From positions 1 to 35,353 of the IMG/VR virus record IMGVR_UViG_3300048790_000131: DNA of 35,353 nucleotides. One strand, 5' to 3'. Source of the stretch: a virus. The notes under the pieces were generated by a model, which was not told the DNA's origin, made no database searches, and saw only the letters and a program-made list of their open reading frames with translations. Of the stretch, positions 6,156 through 13,110 are shown piece by piece. The translations under genes were made by a program, and so were the position numbers. Within the stretch, counting starts at the first letter, position 1. Each line of letters opens with the position of its first letter.

Positions 6156-6578
6156 TTACTTCCTCACCTTCGGAAAGACAGGTTGATTGTTTTCATCCAA
6201 ATAGATCGTGATATTGTTTTCGCAGAATTCGGGCTCCGCATAACCAGTTAGGTGGGTTCTCGCCATACACTTAAATGTCACTTCTTTCTGGAATTCTTCA
6301 GGATCTGAATAATCATGGTCAACATATTCCCAGTGGTCGTAATCCATGCATTCATCGCATCGCACAAGCCCATTGATTTCGGGGATCTTTACAATTTGGA
6401 GCTCTGAATCTAAATCATCAGCAAAGTGCAAATGCTTTTTGTCTTCGTTTAAAATCGAATCAGCAAGAATCATGAAGCCTGCTCCGTTAAGTTCTTTAGC
6501 AGTTTCTTCAGCGGTAGGATTATGGCCCAAATTTTCGGTAAGCTTTTCTAAAACCTGTTTAGCAAGATTTGTTTTCAT
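6156..6578 (-). CDS. Early protein, unknown function (140 aa)
   Basis: First full gene after the cro-like gene; ATG 6578 is preceded by CCTGGAGGGCCCAAGCC. The protein is acidic, with an N-terminal helical part (LAKQVLEKLTENLGHNPTAE) and a central CDEC pair, followed by FKCMA and EFCENN, possibly one zinc site. The 73-bp leader contains GTAACAATTAC (6604..6614), a small palindrome flanked by TACCGT repeats that could be a protein-binding site. No family is recognised. Confidence 0.7.
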   Translation of the reverse strand: MKTNLAKQVLEKLTENLGHNPTAEETAKELNGAGFMILADSILNEDKKHLHFADDLDSELQIVKIPEINGLVRCDECMDYDHWEYVDHDYSDPEEFQKEVTFKCMARTHLTGYAEPEFCENNITIYLDENNQPVFPKVRK

Positions 6579-6651
6579 GGCTTGGGCCCTCCAGGGCTAC
6601 CGTGTAACAATTACCGTATATTTTGCAGCCTATTTGCTGTAGTGTGTCAGG

Positions 6652-6891
6652 TTAACTAGCTCTACCCTTGGCTCCCGCTTCGGGGAAGAGCTTGTCCATT
6701 TCAATCTTGGTGAGTTCGACCAATACGCTCCGCTCTGCAAAGCCGGGCGTACTGGGATACGAACCTTCCTTCATCTTTTGAAGGGTAGATAGGGAGTAGC
6801 CGGTAACTTTCAGGATCTCGGCTTCTGCCATATGTCCACCGTGTGTGGAGATCCATTCATTAAGTAACTCTGAGTTTAGTTTTCGCTTCAT
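6652..6891 (-). CDS. Cro-like/early HTH regulator (79 aa)
   Basis: Divergent from the CI-like gene, in the place of cro. I choose ATG 6891 (MKRKLNSELL); an alternative GTG at 6939 would extend 16 residues into the operator region. The sequence AEAEILKVTGYSLSTLQKMKEG is helix-turn-helix-like, with recognition around SLSTLQKM. It is likely the first gene of the leftward early operon and an antagonist of the repressor. Neither start has a good ribosome-binding site, and the predicted promoter would make a nearly leaderless message. Confidence 0.7.
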   Translation of the reverse strand: MKRKLNSELLNEWISTHGGHMAEAEILKVTGYSLSTLQKMKEGSYPSTPGFAERSVLVELTKIEMDKLFPEAGAKGRAS

Positions 6892-6969
6892 TCTTAAATA
6901 GTAAACGATTTGATTACTTAATGCAACAGAAAAAGACACATTCTGAGTCTCAAAGTAATCAGTCTGTAG
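6892..6969. promoter_or_regulatory. Immunity-region operator/promoter between cro-like and cI-like genes
   Basis: 78-bp divergent intergenic region. On the minus strand TTGCAT (6921..6926) and TACTAT (6898..6903) are spaced 17 bp and could drive the early operon, with a start near the ATG at 6891. The inverted half-sites GATTACTT (6912..6919, inside that promoter) and AAGTAATC (6953..6960) are obvious operator candidates. A weak rightward signal (AAGACA at 6933, 17 bp, TAATCA) could serve cI. No Shine-Dalgarno precedes cI, suggesting a leaderless message as for lambda cI from PRM. Confidence 0.5.
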
Positions 6970-7464
6970 ATGTACTCTTTGACTATGGATACTTTGGATA
7001 TGAGCCGAAGGTTGGCATTAGCCTCAAATTTAAAGGAGCTTAGAAGGCGTAAGGGCTGGAACCAGGAACAGCTAGCGGAGGCATCCAACCTCTCCCTTGG
7101 AGCTATAAAGCAGATTGAAACATGTAAGCGATGGCCCAAATCATCGACGCTAGAGATATTGGCTAAGGCGTTAGGTATAAGCTCTTCGGTGCTTCTTGGG
7201 GCCCAGAGCGCCCTAACCCCATCGGTAGAGTCGCTTCTAAACGCAATTGCGACATTTCAAAAAGAGAATGAACAACTCAGAGATCTGCTTTCAAAGATTC
7301 CGCCCGAGTGGCTCGCGCGTCTTGCAGTAAAATCAAAGGAGGATTTTGCTGCAATTGCTGCGAGGGCCTTTTTAACGCTTGATTTATCTGAGCTACAAGC
7401 TTTGAAACTTCCGGATGAGTCAATGGCTGCGATGAGGAAGTTAATGGCGAAAAATGCACGATGA
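6970..7464 (+). CDS. CI-like XRE-family repressor without peptidase domain (164 aa)
   Basis: Plus-strand gene facing the early operon. Residues about 17-68 form a classic XRE helix-turn-helix (LRRRKGWNQEQLAEASNLSL, GAIKQIETCKRWPKSSTLEI). The C-terminal part has a Leu-rich helical stretch (ESLLNAIATFQKENEQLRDL) suited to dimerisation. No S24/LexA Ser-Lys peptidase domain is present, so RecA-stimulated self-cleavage is not expected. It is the probable lysogeny repressor acting on the sites at 6912 and 6953. Start is ATG 6970, though ATG 6985 or 7000 is possible. Confidence 0.85.
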   Translation: MYSLTMDTLDMSRRLALASNLKELRRRKGWNQEQLAEASNLSLGAIKQIETCKRWPKSSTLEILAKALGISSSVLLGAQSALTPSVESLLNAIATFQKENEQLRDLLSKIPPEWLARLAVKSKEDFAAIAARAFLTLDLSELQALKLPDESMAAMRKLMAKNAR

Positions 7465-7634
7465 GGCCTTGCATTGATGTTGAAAAATGATTAACCCAAC
7501 CCTCTGGCGTAGACAGATCGGTACCTAGCTTGGAACGCACGCTTCCCCTTATTTCCTTGAGCTTGCGGTATGCCTTCTCCCATATCTTAAATTGACTGTC
7601 AAATGGATTATAACGCAAGGTAGCTAAAGTTTGT

Positions 7635-7662
7635 TTAATTTGATTCCGACACAGTGTATAAT
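7635..7662 (+). promoter_or_regulatory. Plus-strand sigma-70-type promoter of the exported-protein moron
   Basis: A perfect TATAAT at 7657..7662 lies 24 bp before ATG 7687; TTTAAT at about 7634..7639 gives a 17-bp spacer as a weak -35. The surrounding 7465..7686 holds no convincing gene: a minus-strand frame there runs antisense into cI. The promoter would be active in a lysogen because it needs no phage factor. Confidence 0.6.
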
Positions 7663-7686
7663 AGAGTTTGAACGTTTGGAGGACCT

Positions 7687-8010
7687 ATGAAATTTTTACT
7701 TGCTTTTGCCCTGCTTTTATCGGTCGGCTGCGCTTCAGCAGAAACCAAGATGAACCATCTCAATCTAGGTATGACCAAAAATGAAGTCATCGAAGTGATG
7801 GGTACTCCCGACTCTACAAAGGCTCGGGATAATATCGAAACGCTTGTCTATATTCACGAGGGAACTTTTTGGACATGGGGACATGGAGTAAGACCCACAA
7901 GAGAATATTGGGCCATTTTAAAAGATGGTAAGTTAGCTCAATACGGGTTGGCTGGAGATTTCGGTTCTTCAGTAAAACCCACCGAGCATGTGGTGATAGA
8001 TAAGAATTGA
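7687..8010 (+). CDS. BamE/SmpA-like exported protein, likely lysogenic-conversion moron (107 aa)
   Basis: ATG 7687 follows GGAGGA at ideal spacing. A signal peptide MKFLLAFALLLSVGCASA is visible; VGC could be a lipobox (with Ser at -3, atypical) or cleavage may follow ASA. The mature part MNHLNLGMTKNEVIEVMGTP is the hallmark of the SmpA/OmlA/BamE fold. It acts in the periplasm or outer membrane. It is the only plus-strand gene apart from cI, with its own promoter and terminator, the arrangement of a moron expressed from the prophage. Likely role: altering the outer membrane or excluding other phages; this is inferred. Confidence 0.8.
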   Translation: MKFLLAFALLLSVGCASAETKMNHLNLGMTKNEVIEVMGTPDSTKARDNIETLVYIHEGTFWTWGHGVRPTREYWAILKDGKLAQYGLAGDFGSSVKPTEHVVIDKN

Positions 8011-8063
8011 ACTTTTCAAGGGAAATAATATAATCAATTGCAGAGAGGGCCGCTTAGCACTCC

Positions 8064-8098
8064 AGGGCTAGGCATTCTTAGAGCCCTCCCCTTTTTTT
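8064..8098 (+). terminator. Rho-independent terminator after the moron
   Basis: AGGGCT (8064..8069) pairs with AGCCCT (8082..8087) across a 12-base loop; CCCC and then seven T (8092..8098) follow on the plus strand. It stops rightward transcription from the moron before it meets the late genes. It overlaps the last codons of the minus-strand gene ending at 8068, so the same DNA codes on one strand and terminates on the other. Confidence 0.75.
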
Positions 8099-8280
8099 GA
8101 CTGCAGAAACTCAATCACCTTAACATATCCCATGGCTAAAAAGATCATCAAGACTACAACTCCCCCAAATGCGTTCCAAAGTAGGGAGTCAATGTGCGCT
8201 TCCTGATGCTTCTCGTAAGCCGCACTTATGGCATCTATTAACGACTGGTAGGTTATTAAGAATTCATTGAGCTTTGACAT
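8068..8280 (-). CDS. Small single-TM protein at the end of the late region (70 aa)
   Basis: ATG 8280 lies 16 bp inside the end of the Wzy-like gene, with GGGAGG upstream. An amphipathic N-terminal part (residues 1-34) is followed by one membrane helix (LLWNAFGGVVVLMIFLAMGY, 34-53) and a charged tail KVIEFLQSKKGEGSKNA. No family is recognised. It may be an accessory of the Wzy-like protein or a holin-type peptide. It is the last leftward gene before the plus-strand moron. Confidence 0.7.
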   Translation of the reverse strand: MSKLNEFLITYQSLIDAISAAYEKHQEAHIDSLLWNAFGGVVVLMIFLAMGYVKVIEFLQSKKGEGSKNA

Positions 8281-9391
8281 TTTTAAAAGCCTCCCGAATC
8301 AAAACAACGCCTAGCAGTTGAAACACAAAAAGCCTAAGGGGCATCTGAGTTATGGCAATAAAGCCGTAAGTTACGATCACACAAAAGTAGACCGACTTTG
8401 ATTTCCAGGATTCTCTCAAAAGATAAAAATACAGAATTGCAACCGACAGAGCTCCAACTATTCCCAGTTCAAAAAAGACCTGTAGCCAATCGTTATGCAT
8501 CCAAGTGAAGAGATCCATTTTCCCTTGAAACGTTGGCTGAAGAATCATCTGATTATGAATTTGAATTTGCGGGCCCCAAAACCAAAAGGTCCCAAGGCCA
8601 GACCCTATCCATTTATTGGTGTCACTCAAGATAAAGTCATAAGACATCTTCCAAATGCTAAATCTACCGTTAGGATTTAAGAGCTCTTTATCTAAAATAA
8701 GGTAGCTAGCTAAAGTCACCAAGGGCCCAAGCCCCAGGGCCCACAAGAGACCCTTGGTTCTATATCTAAAAACCAGATAGCTTGCTGTTGCTATCCCGAT
8801 GCCCGCATACCCTGTTGAAGATCTCGTTAAAACAATGGCTGAGATCAAAATCAAAACCAGAGACGCACTAAAAATTCTAGAGGGTTTTTTCAAATAAGGC
8901 CTTGAGGCATAATGATAAAAGAGGGGTAAAAAACAGCATAGAAAACTAGCGTCTATGGCTGAGTTTGAAAGCATTGCATAGGCTTGGGTTTTATCAAAAA
9001 GGATTGATCTTAGAATTATCCAAACGGCATCAAACACAGCCATAAAAGAGAAAACTACTTTTAAATGCAGATTCTCGCTTTCTGTAATCTTGGTCCCAAA
9101 CCAAGCCAAAACAAGCAGAATAACAAATGCGCTATTTAAGTGGTCTCCAATGCCAGTCACCCAAGTATCAGGAACAGGATTTGCGTAAATTTGAGGATGA
9201 TAGTGAATTATAAGAGAAGACATTGAACAAATAAAAAATGCCAAAGCCACACTCCAGTGAATTTTTCTTAGAGTGAAAGCAAGGTATGAACTTAGAAAGA
9301 TGAGCCCGTAAAAATTCTCTTCTGGAAGCCTATTGAACGAGTTGGGATAAACAGTAAATCCAATAAATAATATCAGCAGAATAAAAGGCAA
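8264..9391 (-). CDS. Wzy/O-antigen ligase-like polytopic membrane protein (375 aa)
   Basis: About ten hydrophobic segments and a large periplasmic loop before the conserved MHNDWLQVFFELGIVGALSV (near residue 310) mark the Wzy_C/O-antigen ligase superfamily; SSTGYAGIGIATASYLVFRY is also typical. The start is TTG 9391 after GTGGGGGAG. Host members polymerise or ligate O-antigen in the inner membrane. In a phage this suggests seroconversion: changing the surface polysaccharide so the lysogen is no longer recognised. Its place at the end of the late operon, next to the moron, fits an added conversion module. Substrate and linkage cannot be told from sequence. Confidence 0.85.
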   Translation of the reverse strand: MPFILLILFIGFTVYPNSFNRLPEENFYGLIFLSSYLAFTLRKIHWSVALAFFICSMSSLIIHYHPQIYANPVPDTWVTGIGDHLNSAFVILLVLAWFGTKITESENLHLKVVFSFMAVFDAVWIILRSILFDKTQAYAMLSNSAIDASFLCCFLPLFYHYASRPYLKKPSRIFSASLVLILISAIVLTRSSTGYAGIGIATASYLVFRYRTKGLLWALGLGPLVTLASYLILDKELLNPNGRFSIWKMSYDFILSDTNKWIGSGLGTFWFWGPQIQIHNQMILQPTFQGKMDLFTWMHNDWLQVFFELGIVGALSVAILYFYLLRESWKSKSVYFCVIVTYGFIAITQMPLRLFVFQLLGVVLIREAFKNVKAQ

Positions 9392-9468
9392 AGAAACTCC
9401 CCCACATTAAACATGGAGGGGAGGTTATCTTTGAGACTTAAACAAGGTCTCTCTTCAGAGTCAAGTTC

Positions 9469-10074
9469 TTAAGGGGCTGACTGGGGTCCGCCTTCGTTCC
9501 AAAAAAACTGGCAAAAAAGACTAGCTCCAGAGGGCATCGTTGCGCTGTTGAAATTCACGGCAAGCTGCTCACCACTGTAAAGCCTAATAGGAGCAAGTCC
9601 GGTTGTTGGGCCGTAGTCATAAATAAAGCCTGGCACAGCAGAACCGGCACCGCTGGAGGCTTGGAGAGTTACATATTGAGCATCTACCTGAGAAACAAGG
9701 GTTCCGAGACTTGGAGTACCAACCCAATATGAAGCCGTGCTATAAGCCTTATATTTTTTTGAATCAAAAGGAAGTGTTGTCATTGCCACAGATGCACCTG
9801 AGCCCTGATCTAAGCTTGATCTTTTAACCAAGTAAAATGCCGGAGTGGATCCTGTTGTTGCTACACCAGAAATTTTAACCCTAGTAACTCGGGTTACAAA
9901 CCCAGGCGTGCCATCTGTTCCACCCGAGAGTGTGCAAACATCTGTCGGGTTTGTGTAAGCTGAAAACCCAAGCATGGGAGAGCTTACAGAAAAGGTTTTT
10001 GGATCTGCAAAGGCCGCTTGTCCGAAGCTGATTCGAGGCAACGCCAGTAACAGTAAAAGCACTAAAAATTTCAT
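9469..10074 (-). CDS. Secreted-type protein with Sec signal peptide, beta-rich, unknown function (201 aa)
   Basis: ATG 10074 follows GGGAGAACTT. A clear signal peptide MKFLVLLLLLALPRISFGQA is followed by a Gly/Ser/Thr-rich beta-type domain with two Cys (about residues 47 and 188). No virion family is recognised. It lies between the DUF5675 gene and the Wzy-like gene. If exported, it would act in the periplasm or at the surface of the infected or lysogenic cell rather than being assembled in the cytoplasm. A second gene with a signal peptide at 11623 suggests a shared export route. The 77-bp gap before the Wzy-like gene has a short GAGAC/GTCTC hairpin. Confidence 0.7.
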   Translation of the reverse strand: MKFLVLLLLLALPRISFGQAAFADPKTFSVSSPMLGFSAYTNPTDVCTLSGGTDGTPGFVTRVTRVKISGVATTGSTPAFYLVKRSSLDQGSGASVAMTTLPFDSKKYKAYSTASYWVGTPSLGTLVSQVDAQYVTLQASSGAGSAVPGFIYDYGPTTGLAPIRLYSGEQLAVNFNSATMPSGASLFCQFFWNEGGPQSAP

Positions 10075-10083
10075 AAGTTCTCC

Positions 10084-10494
10084 CTATATGACAGTCAGTG
10101 TAAAGTTATCACAGCCCTCTTGGGCTTTCATAAATTTTTCAAAAGCTTCTCTTGAATTTATAATCATTTTTTCATTTCTTCCTAGACCAACCAGGACACA
10201 GCCACTTGAATCCTCGTTAAAATTTCCGGTATGAAAGAGGATCCCTGTGTGGCCATCGATGCCCGTTATTTCAAACGTCTCAAAGGGCTGAGGCTTGGGG
10301 CTTATTGCAGTTGGCTCAAGCTGGTGTATGCCTCTAATACATTCAAAGGTGCCAATAGGTATTTTCGGGACGAATTCATATTCATCTTGGTAAGCATGCT
10401 CAAGCGTACAAAGAACAAGTGAATTATCACCTGAAAAAAGGCTTCCAAATATTCCGCCCGCAATAAATTTGTCACGCTTCAGAGTTAAATTCAT
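10084..10494 (-). CDS. DUF5675 family protein, candidate lysis enzyme (136 aa)
   Basis: The start overlaps the upstream stop as ATGA. The whole length matches the DUF5675 pattern: LKRDKFIAGGIFGSLF at the start, TLEHAYQ, VPKIPIGTFECIRG, then PFETFEITGIDGHTGILFHT with the continuing motif NFNEDSSGCVLVG, and FTLTV at the end. The H ... SGC arrangement recalls L,D-transpeptidase-type active sites, but that similarity is only by eye. It sits among spanin/holin candidates, and no classical lysozyme or amidase is found in the genome, so it is the best endolysin candidate. Confidence 0.75.
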   Translation of the reverse strand: MNLTLKRDKFIAGGIFGSLFSGDNSLVLCTLEHAYQDEYEFVPKIPIGTFECIRGIHQLEPTAISPKPQPFETFEITGIDGHTGILFHTGNFNEDSSGCVLVGLGRNEKMIINSREAFEKFMKAQEGCDNFTLTVI

Positions 10495-10790
10495 CTCTCA
10501 GACTTTCCAATAAAGTAACCGCCAAGGGCCGCGGTGATAACTGCGATAACAACGGTTAAAGCATCAATACCGCCGGAGCCTTCTTTTTTAAGCTGCGAGT
10601 GGCAATCAGCATTCTGATCAAATGCCGTTGCTACCTCTTCAGCTCCAGCCCTGTCTGTGCACCAAAAAGCCCCAGGAGCTCCGGGCTTCAAGGCTTGAGG
10701 CAAATCAGCTTTTACGCACGTCGGAGTTAAGCTTTGCCCGAAGTGCATCATCAGACAAAGAATGATTCTCATCTTCAATCGTCTTGTCAT
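10491..10790 (-). CDS. Putative outer-spanin-like or u-spanin-like lysis protein (99 aa)
   Basis: The protein has an N-terminal signal-like hydrophobic stretch (MRIILCLMMHFGQSL), a periplasmic part with three Cys, and a C-terminal membrane helix (IDALTVVIAVITAALGGYFI). It starts 86 nt inside the upstream TM/coiled-coil gene in another frame, like Rz1 inside Rz. A canonical lipobox is not visible, so an o-spanin role is uncertain. A unimolecular spanin anchored at both ends is another option. The stop overlaps the DUF5675 start (ATGA). Confidence 0.5.
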   Translation of the reverse strand: MTRRLKMRIILCLMMHFGQSLTPTCVKADLPQALKPGAPGAFWCTDRAGAEEVATAFDQNADCHSQLKKEGSGGIDALTVVIAVITAALGGYFIGKSER

Positions 10791-10917
10791 TATACTCTCG
10801 CCTTAACATTTCGTTTTGGGCCTGGGCTAAGTGGAGCCTCCACTCAACCCAAATCCCCCAAAGAACAAGTAATGCCGAACCAACCGCTTCAACGATGGCC
10901 GTCAATTTAGCGCTCAT
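10705..10917 (-). CDS. Putative inner-membrane spanin-like protein (70 aa)
   Basis: One N-terminal membrane helix (TAIVEAVGSALLVLWGIWVE) is followed by a charged helical, coiled-coil-prone segment (LHLAQAQNEMLRREYNDKTI) and the tail SLSDDALRAKLNSDVRKS, which is common at the ends of phage Rz-like lysis proteins. It overlaps the next gene in another frame and the previous stop as ATGA. Inferred role: joining inner and outer membranes in the last step of lysis. Confidence 0.6.
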   Translation of the reverse strand: MSAKLTAIVEAVGSALLVLWGIWVEWRLHLAQAQNEMLRREYNDKTIEDENHSLSDDALRAKLNSDVRKS

Positions 10918-11159
10918 GTGCTTGGAGTATTTTGTCCAAGCTGTTTTAAAACACTTAAGGCTCCCTTAAGAATCCCACCGACTTGCGTGAATCCCAGGCC
11001 CTCAGAAATTGCCAGTAAAAAAGTGCAGATCATGCCCCAGTTGGCGACAAGCCAAGTGACGAGGCCATTTGCTGCTGCGGGAGTTGGTGCAGGAACAGGT
11101 GACGCTTGAGCTAAAAGAATGGTCGGAACTAGAATGATAAGAGCAATTAATAATTTCAT
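10914..11159 (-). CDS. Small membrane protein, holin candidate (81 aa)
   Basis: ATG 11159 follows AAAAGGGGAAAACTTT. A first hydrophobic segment (LLIALIILVPTILLAQA) reads like a signal peptide or membrane helix. A Pro/Ala linker follows, then a second segment (LVTWLVANWGMICTFLLAIS) and a short amphipathic end. The size and two-helix plan suit a class II holin. The gene directly precedes the spanin-like genes. Holins share little sequence, so this rests on topology and position. Confidence 0.55.
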   Translation of the reverse strand: MKLLIALIILVPTILLAQASPVPAPTPAAANGLVTWLVANWGMICTFLLAISEGLGFTQVGGILKGALSVLKQLGQNTPST

Positions 11160-11173
11160 AAAGTTTTCCCCTT

Positions 11174-11626
11174 TTAAAGTTTTATTACTTTTCCAAAAGC
11201 TTCGATTTTCTTTTCTACATTTTCAACCCGGTCAATTGTTGACTGAAAACTCACAGTCACATTTGTTAATTTCCTTTGAAATTCTTCGTATCTTTTTGAA
11301 AGCTCTACAGTCATAGTTTCGAGTTTGGCCTGTAGAAGATTTATAACTTTAGAAATCTCACCCATTTTAGTAAGAGCCACGTCATGCTTTTGCACGGTTG
11401 AATCAAGGTCTTTCATTGTGGATTCAAGCCGAAGAAGAACTCCGTTGATTGTGTCGATTGAGGTCTGAAGGTTTCCTGCTTTTTTATCCTCAAGAAGATT
11501 GTCTCGGTCAAATTGCTTTTTATGATTTCGATCTTCCCAAACGAAATAAAGCTTTATGGTCCCGAAGATTCCTCCGAAGAAGGTACTTAAGAAAATCCAA
11601 AATACGGGTTGGTTATAAAATGTCAT
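11174..11626 (-). CDS. Membrane-anchored coiled-coil protein (150 aa)
   Basis: I choose ATG 11626, which overlaps the fibre-like gene's stop as ATGA. One N-terminal membrane helix (PVFWIFLSTFFGGIFGTIKL) is followed by a long coiled coil (about residues 45-145) with regular hydrophobic spacing (TSIDTINGVLLRLESTMKDL, VINLLQAKLETMTVEL). No family is recognised. Being first in the lysis group, it might be a lysis regulator or a spanin-like tether. Confidence 0.65.
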   Translation of the reverse strand: MTFYNQPVFWIFLSTFFGGIFGTIKLYFVWEDRNHKKQFDRDNLLEDKKAGNLQTSIDTINGVLLRLESTMKDLDSTVQKHDVALTKMGEISKVINLLQAKLETMTVELSKRYEEFQRKLTNVTVSFQSTIDRVENVEKKIEAFGKVIKL

Positions 11627-12441
11627 TTTATTTGTATAACCGTCCATTGAGTGCTGGCGCCTGTATTGAAAGTACCAAAGCCAGAGCTTGAACCGGCCAA
11701 GTTACAATATTGAGCGTTAATTGTTACAGATCCAGTTGTACCAGGAGCGTCTATTCCGCTTACCGTAGCGGGAACGTAAGTCGTTCCACTTCCTCCGTAT
11801 TGAACCCCTTGGCTTGCAAAGTTTTTGTTTTGATAAGTATCAAGGAGTTGAATATTTGTTACCCCCCCGCCAGCCGCTACCTGCAGATCGGTGGCAAAAG
11901 TGACATGATAAACCGCTGTGCTTGATGCAGGGGTAAAGGTAATCCCAGAATTATTACTGCTTGCCGCTGTCACCGTTAGCCCATTTGAAAAAATTGAAGC
12001 AAGAGCATTCCCACCCGAATTTGTTCCAAAACCAAAGCACTGGGTGCCTGACCAAGATCCTGCTTGAAAACCCGTCCAATATTGTTGTGTGACTGCTGGA
12101 TTTTGAACAAATGTTGGCGCTCCAGATCCAGAGGATTGTAGGAAATAGCCTGAGGTTCCAGCAGATGTTGTTGAAAGACCGGTCCCAATACCGTAGGTGA
12201 TACCGCCAGCAGTAGCAGGGCTGCTTGTTCCAGTCATTACAACTTGGTTCCAAGAATTTGAAGGGTAACAAACTTGGAGGGTTGAATATGAGCTAGAAAT
12301 TCTTAAATCTCCAGCAATACATTTGGAGGGCAAGGACGTTGGGGTAAGTCTTAAATAATTATAGCCTGCCCCTTGTTGGGCTAAAGATAAACTTGAAAAA
12401 CATAACAGACTGAATAGGACTAAGAATTTAAAATTTTTCAA
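11623..12441 (-). CDS. Fibre-tip-like protein with Sec signal peptide (272 aa)
   Basis: TTG 12441 follows GCGGAGGATAAA. The N-terminus KNFKFLVLFSLLCFSSLSLA is a typical signal peptide, unusual for a phage tail gene. The rest is Ser/Gly/Thr-rich beta structure; the C-terminal half (VYHVTFATDLQVAAGGGVTN ... TQWTVIQIK) resembles the C1q/TNF-like trimeric domains at fibre or adhesin tips. It follows the fibre gene at 12454. It may be exported and surface-exposed on the host, or the leader may serve another use; it cannot be settled from sequence. Confidence 0.65.
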   Translation of the reverse strand: MKNFKFLVLFSLLCFSSLSLAQQGAGYNYLRLTPTSLPSKCIAGDLRISSSYSTLQVCYPSNSWNQVVMTGTSSPATAGGITYGIGTGLSTTSAGTSGYFLQSSGSGAPTFVQNPAVTQQYWTGFQAGSWSGTQCFGFGTNSGGNALASIFSNGLTVTAASSNNSGITFTPASSTAVYHVTFATDLQVAAGGGVTNIQLLDTYQNKNFASQGVQYGGSGTTYVPATVSGIDAPGTTGSVTINAQYCNLAGSSSGFGTFNTGASTQWTVIQIK

Positions 12442-12453
12442 TTTATCCTCCGC

Positions 12454-13110
12454 TTATAGCGTTCCAGTTTCATAGTAAATTGTCAGTGAACCTTGGGTTA
12501 AAGAACTTAAATTTGCACCCACCGAAACAAAGTTTGCATAAATTTGAGTGGAGTTAACAAAAGAGCCTATATAATTTAGCGACTCATTGTCGTAAACCGT
12601 GTCGCCAGTTCCTTGAAACACATCAAAGTTCTCAATGAACTGTTGATAGTTCGTTGAGGTCCCAACTTGAACCACAACATCTGATATCGCCCCGCCGCTA
12701 AACTGTGTTGAGTGTTTGACGCAAATATTTTTCAAGATTCCAAGTGGCGGCAAAATAAACAAGGGCACTGGATTTGTTAATGATGAGGCTTGAACCGAGG
12801 CATAGGGAATCGTTAGTGTGGTAAACCCTGTTGGGCTCGGAGCCGTCACATTGTCTTCGGTGTATAAAACGTTACTGGAAGCATCCATTACGACAAACTT
12901 ATAACTTGCAGTGGATAGCCAAATGTTGGCTCGTCCCGAAGAATCTAAGATCACAGGATTTGCATTTGGAGTGGAGCCCGTTGCATCAGTAAATGTTGCC
13001 TGGGGAGTTGTGGTTCCTGCTTGATATGTTTGAACCTGACCTCCACTAAGAGGGTTAATACCATTCACGTCAAAAAACTGCGCTTTAATCCACGGCGCTA
13101 GTTGTGCCAT
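12454..13110 (-). CDS. Tail fibre/spike protein with phage-type N-terminal repeat domain (218 aa)
   Basis: Residues 1-85 carry the pattern of podovirus fibre proteins: GGQVQTYQAGTTTPQATFTD, NPVILDSSGRANIWL and YKFVVMDASSNVLYTED. The C-terminal part (LFILPPLGILKNICVKHSTQ ... GSLTIYYETGTL) is beta-rich. It is short for a fibre and may be only the virion-attached adaptor, with other proteins completing the receptor-binding part. It shares the A/TG junction with the upstream gene's end at 13110. Confidence 0.78.
   Translation of the reverse strand: MAQLAPWIKAQFFDVNGINPLSGGQVQTYQAGTTTPQATFTDATGSTPNANPVILDSSGRANIWLSTASYKFVVMDASSNVLYTEDNVTAPSPTGFTTLTIPYASVQASSLTNPVPLFILPPLGILKNICVKHSTQFSGGAISDVVVQVGTSTNYQQFIENFDVFQGTGDTVYDNESLNYIGSFVNSTQIYANFVSVGANLSSLTQGSLTIYYETGTL

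Noticed and set aside
7277-7618. 113-aa minus-strand frame antisense to the end of cI
   Set aside because: TTG start without ribosome site; overlaps cI coding bases. The part outside cI reads protein-like, so an old gene remnant cannot be excluded.
11954-12271. 105-aa Trp/Cys/Asn-rich minus frame inside the fibre-tip-like gene
   Set aside because: Composition of an out-of-frame reading; no start signal.
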